64,000 nucleotides of DNA, taken from the NCBI GenBank assembly GCA_950022295.1, contig OX465601.1:73603501-73667500 (forward strand). Direction: 5' to 3'. Made by a program: the position numbers and the translations under genes. Positions 58,745-64,000 of this stretch are shown here, piece after piece. Below the pieces are notes generated by a model, which was not told the origin of the DNA, did not search any database, and worked only from the letters and a program-made list of their open reading frames with translations. Numbering within the stretch: the first letter of the stretch is position 1; each line of letters opens with the position of its first letter. This stretch comes from Bromus sterilis. Lineage: Eukaryota > Streptophyta > Magnoliopsida > Poales > Poaceae.

Positions 58745-60097
58745 AACCCTGGTGCCCCCCTGGCTGCCCCCCTTCGCCTATATATCTCCCGTGACGTGAA
58801 AATTCCGAAGACAAACCCGTTTTTCGCGATCTCGCCTCTGTTCCGCCGCCGCCGCGCTTCCAAGATCGGGAGCACGAGCAGACCTCTTTCCGGCACCCTG
58901 CCGGAGGAAGGATTGACCTCCCGGAGCTTCCCCTCCACCATGGACGCTTCCCGGATGTGCCGTGAGTAGTTTCCTTTGGACCATGGGTCCGTGATCAGTA
59001 GTTATGTGATGTTCTCCTCCCCTCTTTGTTCTTCATGGTTTAGACCTCGTGAGCTGCCCTACATGATCGAGGCACATATGTAATCTTTTTGCTGTTGCTA
59101 TGCTGAGTTTGATGGGATCTGATGGATTATGAGATTATGTTCAGATTGTGATAGAGTAATATATTTGGTTCTTATCTTTCATATTTTTGTTCCTAAGTAA
59201 TTTTTGCATGTTCTCCGTTGTTGTTTATTGCTTTGGCCAAGTAGTATGTAGTAACTCCAAGAGGGAACATTATGCTCGATTGTGGGTTCATGCCCCCTGA
59301 TGACACGCTTGAGTGACAGAAACATGAGTCTAGGGGATGTACTGTTACCACAAGTGGGAAAACAACGGTGCTTGTAACCGCGGTTGCAAGGATTGTTTAC
59401 TTTACGCAAAGTTATTTTTAATGCAGTTGTATGTTGCTTTGGGTTTACACTTTGGGTGGGGCTCGCTGCTCGCAACTTAATACCAGCGAGATTTTCTGGA
59501 TAGATATCTCAAGGTGGATGATTAGTAGTAGATGCAGTTAGATTTCGGTCTACTTATTTTGGCGTACTCCCATGCTGTTGAGCCTCTTCCTTTCTTTTGT
59601 AGCATAGTTAGCATTGCGGTGCGTTATAATCCTGTCAATTGCCCATCTGTAATTTGTTTACCTCGCATAGCAGTTTTATCGTCTTTTGGGAGAGAGACAT
59701 CACTAGTGAACATCACGGGACCCCGCCCCATATTCTCATCATTGTTTACACACTGATTTACTTTCTAGCTTTTACTTTCAGTTGCTATCATTATCATTAT
59801 CCCTTGTGTTTGATCCTTTGTAAACAACAAGACCAGAGAGATTGACAACCTCTCTGAACTTCGTTGGGAGCAAAGTTATTTGTGTCAGTGTGCACGTCCA
59901 GGTGAAGTAAACAACCTATAGTTGTGAACGGCGCCATTGTTTGCTTCACCACCTACTTATCATCTTCGGAGTCCTACTGGTCGACACTCTCAACCTTGGT
60001 ATCTTCACGAAGGGAAACTTGCCGCTACGCTGCATCTCACCTTCCACTTGGGGTAACCAACGAAGGGAGAGAAGCAATTATCCTCTCTCGCGTATCA
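58745..60097 (+). repeat. Athila-type 3' LTR, second part
   Basis: Continues 52114-52444 after the solo LTR and ends CTCTCGCGTATCA. It includes TATATATCTCCC near 58779 and the GGACCATGGGTCC palindrome near 58978. Confidence 0.88.
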
Positions 60098-60102
60098 CAG
60101 TG
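60098..60102 (+). repeat. Target-site duplication CAGTG (right)
   Basis: Exact match to 38321-38325. Confidence 0.95.
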
Positions 60103-60140
60103 GCGTGGGCACCGTCGTTAGCACCGAGAGATCGTCAATC

Positions 60141-60710
60141 ACTTATTAGAGGGTACCCTCTCGGACGCCCCCGCAGAGGTCACTTTTGGCGCTCTCTAGA
60201 TCCAACATGTGTCGCGTTTTTACTGTGTCCCACGCGAACAACGGTGGCTGCGCGCGGACTCTCCTGTGGCTTGGACTGTGGCAGGGCTGTGGCTGGAAAA
60301 ATTGTGTCTGTAGCTGAAAAAACTGTGGCTTTGGCTGAAAAAACTGTGGCTTTCGCTGAAAAAATGGGCTGTGGCAGGAGCGGTGGCTGAAAAAACGGTG
60401 TCTTTGGCTGAAAAAACGGTGGCTTTCGCTGAAAATTTATGGCTTTGGCAGAGGTTGTGGCTGAAAAAACTGTTGCTTTCGCTGAAAACTGTGGCTTTGG
60501 CTGAAATAACTGTGGCTTTCGCTGAAAAACTGTGGCTTTGGCAGAGGCTGTGGCTGAAAAAACTGTGGCTGTGGCTGCGCGGAAAACTATGGCTGAATCT
60601 GGCCTGCGCTGTGGCTGCGCGCTGTGCGTCCAAAACGTGCCACATGGCAATTCCGGAGCGCACGAAAAGTGGCCTCTCGGGGGCGTGCGGGAGGGTACCC
60701 GCTAATTAGT
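60141..60710. mobile_element. Foldback / MITE-like element with minisatellite core
   Basis: Imperfect terminal inverted repeats of about 80 bp. The left end contains ATTAGAGGGTACCCTCTCGG and CGCCCCCG. The right end, reverse-complemented, contains ATTAGCGGGTACCCTCCCGC and CGCCCCCG, and both then have CACTTTT and ATGTG(T/G)C. Between them is a tandem array. Long inverted repeats suggest a Mutator-like MITE, but no 9-bp duplication could be verified. Confidence 0.55.
60290..60600. repeat. Minisatellite, about 21-bp unit
   Basis: Degenerate tandem copies of GTGGCTTTGGCTGAAAAAACT with alternation GGCTTTGGCT/GGCTTTCGCT. Frames reading through it on both strands are repeat artefacts. Confidence 0.85.
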
Positions 60711-60765
60711 TGCTCCCCGAGATATCTCGGGTTCGAACCCCACTTGGAGCAAAGGCTTCCTATTT
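60705..60765 (+). repeat. tRNA-like box in LARD-like LTR
   Basis: CTCGGGTTCGAACCCCACTT holds a perfect pol III B-box core (GGTTCGAACC), followed by GGAGCAAAGG and a T6 run. TTGCTCC and GGAGCAA flank it as an inverted repeat. A full tRNA cloverleaf is not present. Confidence 0.3.
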
Positions 60766-63307
60766 TTTGCCACTTTTGTTTGCAGTGCAGCAATGGGTTC
60801 AACCCATTTGCTATCTCTCGCCCATGGGCGCTGCCAAGCCACCCTGCGAGGGTTTTGGGCCACTTCGGCCGAGAGCCATCCCAGTGGAGGTGTTCCTCCT
60901 TTTATTTTTTAGTTTGCTGCAAATTCATTCAAATCCATTTGTTTTGAACCAAATCTGCCCCCTTTTTGCTTTGCTTGTAACTTGCGCATCGTTGCTCCGT
61001 TTTGAACATGTCATACATGTATTTGGGGCAGAATTTCGTGAGGAATGTGATGGTCCTGTTCGTGTAACCATATGAGCTAGAATTATTTGGTGATGATGTA
61101 TTTTTGCACATAACCCCTCACGATGTTGCACATGGTGCAATCCCTCTTTATTTTCCTCGTTGTCTTGTTCCGATGCACCGTAGTTCTACGATAACCGTAG
61201 CTTGCCGATAGAGTTGTCTCGACCTTTCTTTCTTTGCTTGCAATAGATTGCATTAGGTGCATCATATTGCATCTATTTAATTTAAGGAATCCCGTCTCGA
61301 GGTCTATCTTCGTGAGTGGGAAATTCTTGTTCATGTCATGTTCTATTCCATTCCTTATGGCATGATCATGCATTTTAACCACTACAACATAAGGATCCTT
61401 CTGATCCGTAATTCACCTACATAATGCATATGAATGTTGTCGGTAGCATTTCACCCTTGCTTCCTGATGCTTCATTTAAACTTGCTTGCAATTACGTTCA
61501 TGTCATGCTATTATATTGACATGCATCATACTTGACCATGCTTGTTTGATCATTTATTGTTTGTGATTGCTTCGTAGTAATAGATGCATCTCCGTTGAAT
61601 GCATTTCTAGGGTTTCTTCCTTGTGTGCTCCCGCGGTTACTCTCGGAGACGTTGCGAGCTTGCGATCGACTACACCTTCGGAATCGTCCTCTCATCAGGT
61701 AATGGGGAGCATATATCATGCTTATAACTTTCATCTCACTTGCCTAGGTATAGGCTAGAACGATTAGTTGATCCTACGACCTTACATTTAAGCCTCCATA
61801 TTAAAACCCAAACAGCCATGTTCCTCCACATCCTAGCAAACCTTTGTTTGGCCATGTACCTTGCTTGCTTAACCACTAGTTAGTATGCATGCTTAGGATG
61901 CTATCGAGTGTTCCCTTGTTACTCCTTCGTTTGGGCTATCACATTATTACATTGTTGTGGATGATATGATTATTATAATGTTGACTATATTCGACGAAGG
62001 ATGGAAGGCCAGGCTATCCCGCATCGACGCTTTGTTCCATTTGAGTCACCTAGGATCCGAGTTCCGGGTATTTGTTCTAAGACTGAGCGTGCCTAACCGC
62101 GTGTGGGATGCTATGGGGTCCCCTTTTCTTACCTACCTAGCTTCAAACATTTCTAGTGGTGGCCCAAGCTGATTTACCATTTGCAAACCGTGTGTGTGTA
62201 TGTCGGTCGCTCCTAGCAGACTTTCTTTAAAACAACCTGGGCCAGCGGGGACATGGTTTCCTTGTTGGTCCACCCTTGGCCAGTGAGAGACCGGCCCCAT
62301 GTGAGGTGTCCCGATAACCCAAACCCTGTTGAGACGGAAGAGGCCAATCCGAGAGCGCGACCGACTTTTGGATTGGGTGTCGACTCCCCGGAGGCCACTC
62401 GATTTGTTCGTTGTTAGCTAGAGGGACATGTCATTTCGGATCTCTCGGAACTAAATCATAAAATGGTTGCCTGTGATGGGTAGCAACTGAGAGAGATGGG
62501 CGTGCGTGCGGAGCCTTGTAATGGGCAGTTGGTACACCCTGCAGGGTTAAATCTTTTCGAGAAACCGTGTCCACGGTTATGGACGACTTGGAACCTACGT
62601 CTTGTTCATAGATAACATCAGTTGAATCATATCTAAAACTTGATTGACGTGTGTGTGCCTTGACTGCTTCTTCTTCGTCGGGATGCGAAGGGGAGGACAA
62701 TGATAGGATAGGTGTTATGTTTGCATAAGTAGCTGATAGCAGACTTGTTGGAGGTGATTCCTCATCGATTGCTTGGTTCTCATCTTACTCTAAATAGAAT
62801 GTTAGCCACCTCATATATTGCTAGTGCGGCTGCAACCTCAACCAATACCCCCGTCTTACCGTGAGTAGTTACAAGACTTGTTGATATAGCTCACCCCTTT
62901 CTTCTCTATTTTACGCACGTTATGCAAATGATCTTGGACTACAGAGGAGATCGACAACCCTTCTTTTGGACGCCTTCGCGGAGACTCGACGACGACTAGT
63001 TAGGCAGATCCCGGCGGAGAGCCTGGACCCGTATGGACGTGGGAATGGTGTGTTTTACCTTTTCCACTAGGCATTTGATTGTAGTCCGTACTCAGACATG
63101 TATCTTCTGCTGATGTATTGTATTAAGGCAGTTGTATGCCGATTGTATGAGATGTTGTATCCTTGTAGTTGTAATGTTGTGATATCATGTTGGAAATCCG
63201 GGACATATGGTATTGTCATATGTCGCGGTGGGACCGATATGTGCTTCGTCCCCGGATCTGGATGGAAACATCTATATATGGAACAGTACCGCATATCGGG
63301 CCTTACA

Positions 63308-64000
63308 TGCTGCCACAAAGCTATTGGACGAGATGATCACAAACTATTCTTAATGGCACACCGAAAGATCTTCAACAGGTAGGAAGGTAAACTTTGTTGA
63401 GGAGATATCCTCTTTAAATGAAAAGGTTGACATGATCATGTTTTTACTTACTAAGCAAGCTCCTATTGAACCTCATGATGTTCCTTTGAATTCTTTGGTT
63501 GCTCAAGAAAGAGAGCAAGTTGATGTTAATTTTATTTCTAGAAACAACTTTAATAATAATGCTTATATGAGTAATTTTGGTAGCAACAATCCTAGATCGT
63601 TCCCATCCAACAACTATGGGAACAACAACACTTATCCTAGCACCAAAAACTCCACTACTGAATTAGAGAGCATGTTTAAGGACTTTATCACTTCTCAAAA
63701 AGCCTTCAACAAGAGTGTAGAAGAGAAACTAGAAAAAATAGATAGCCTCTCTTTGAAGGTAGACAATATAGCTCATGATGTAGAGATGCTTAAAATTAGA
63801 ACCTCTCCTCTTGAGGAAAGGAAAACTACACCCATGAATGCTATTCAAGTGCAAATTAATGAGAAAATTAGAATGCTAGCCAAACTTAAGGATAGACGGG
63901 CTAGAGAAAAATAAGAGGAATATAGGATTAAGAGCCTTACTACCCACACTACTATTGCCACTTTACAAGTTGTTGAGGATCTAAAAACTTTTAGCACCCA
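63308..64000 (+). pseudogene. Athila-type gag fragment (runs off window)
   Basis: Starts inside gag directly after the LARD-like LTR (AATKLLDEMITNYS) and continues with NEKVDMIMFLLTKQAPIEPH, the Asn-rich RNNFNNNAYMSNFGSNNPRS, LESMFKDFITSQKAFNKSVE and SPLEERKTTPMNAIQVQINE. These match 47835-48430 in the other element at roughly 75-80% by eye. Stops at 63351-63353 and 63912-63914 interrupt the frame, which otherwise stays open to the window edge. It may belong to the element whose 5' LTR is 32414-33592. Confidence 0.85.

Larger units (their letters stand above)
38326..60097 (+). mobile_element. Athila-type Gypsy element, gag-protease only, with nested insertions
   Basis: 5' LTR 38326-39733, tRNA-Asp-like PBS at 39744, gag and protease frames (39898-40381, then 47745-49301), a non-coding 3' region, PPT at 52100, and 3' LTR (52114-52444 plus 58745-60097). 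It is bounded by perfect CAGTG repeats. Removing the antisense element (40382-47744) and the solo LTR (52445-58739) leaves about 8.1 kb. No RT, RNase H or integrase exists, so it must have been mobilised in trans. Family by PBS and gag type: Athila clade. Confidence 0.93.
33593..63307 (+). mobile_element. LARD-like LTR retrotransposon, 5'-truncated, heavily nested
   Basis: Two copies of one LTR 3' end (33593-34528 and about 62383-63307) both start GTGTCGACTCCCCGG and end GGGCCTTACA. The left copy is followed by an initiator-Met PBS. Between the PBS and the putative start of the right LTR (about 37057) only some 880 bp remain after removing a solo LTR. The right LTR is about 4.4 kb once the Athila insertion (38326-60097) and one duplication copy are removed. 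No gag or pol is seen, so the element would be non-autonomous. The LTR ends differ by about 5% by eye. The element is inserted in an Athila gag (63308). Confidence 0.65.
60103..63307 (+). repeat. LARD-like 3' LTR, second part
   Basis: Continues from 38325. Holds a foldback element (about 60141-60710) and a tRNA-like box near 60705-60765. From about 62383 it aligns with 33593-34528 to the shared end GGGCCTTACA. No supportable gene in 60770-63307. Confidence 0.65.

Noticed and set aside
60290..60600. CRISPR-like spaced repeats
   Set aside because: Units are contiguous and degenerate with no unique spacers, in a plant genome.
60180..60709. Frames of 147-156 codons with QPKPQFF/FSAKATVF repeats
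   Set aside because: Translation of the 21-bp minisatellite.
60700..60770. Possible intact tRNA gene at GGTTCGAACC
   Set aside because: Only the T-arm/B-box region is tRNA-like; acceptor, D and anticodon arms cannot be paired.

Overview
The window looks like intergenic DNA from a large grass genome, most likely Triticeae (wheat, Aegilops, barley or rye). Nearly every base can be assigned to a transposable element: long-LTR Copia elements of Angela/BARE-like and Maximus/SIRE-like type, Athila-type Gypsy elements with a tRNA-Asp-like primer site, a short-cored LTR element, a LINE and a Mutator-like (MULE) transposase. I found no conventional host gene, rRNA, CRISPR array or bacterial feature. 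Family names are by recognition of motifs, not by database search.

Layout. 1-1655 is a degenerate LINE fragment (minus strand). 1656-6098 is the 3' end of an Athila-type Gypsy element with its 3' LTR. 6099-8350 is the 5' part of a decayed MULE transposase. A young Copia element (8356-16811, perfect GTTAA target duplication) splits it, and the MULE resumes at 16817-17999. A second young Copia element of Maximus/SIRE type lies on the minus strand (18005-32237, perfect AAAAT duplication) and carries a long extra ORF after pol. The MULE tail continues at 32243-32413. There an Athila-type LTR (32414-33592) starts and is cut off by a deletion. Next comes a 5'-truncated element with a very long LTR and a core under 1 kb (33593-63307, LARD-like). 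It is interrupted by a solo LTR (35142-36790) and by a complete Athila-type element (38326-60097, perfect CAGTG duplication). That Athila element holds a second, antisense Athila-type element in its gag (40382-47744). Its 3' LTR holds a solo LTR (52445-58739), which itself contains a 4.7-kb solo LTR (52806-57484). 63308-64000 is Athila gag again, probably the body of the element whose LTR starts at 32414.

The parts form one history of about six insertion levels on the right-hand side: MULE, then Athila, then LARD-like, then Athila, then solo LTR, then solo LTR. The two Copia elements are the youngest by LTR divergence (about 0.5-0.7% by eye). The LARD-like element is the oldest dateable one (about 5% by eye).

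Items most worth a second look are: the intact 1177-codon ORF in the otherwise broken Maximus-type element, with a TATA box identical to the one in its LTR; two Athila-type elements that share LTRs, leader and 3' region but carry unrelated ORFs; and repeated internal copies of the polypurine-tract motif followed by hairpins.
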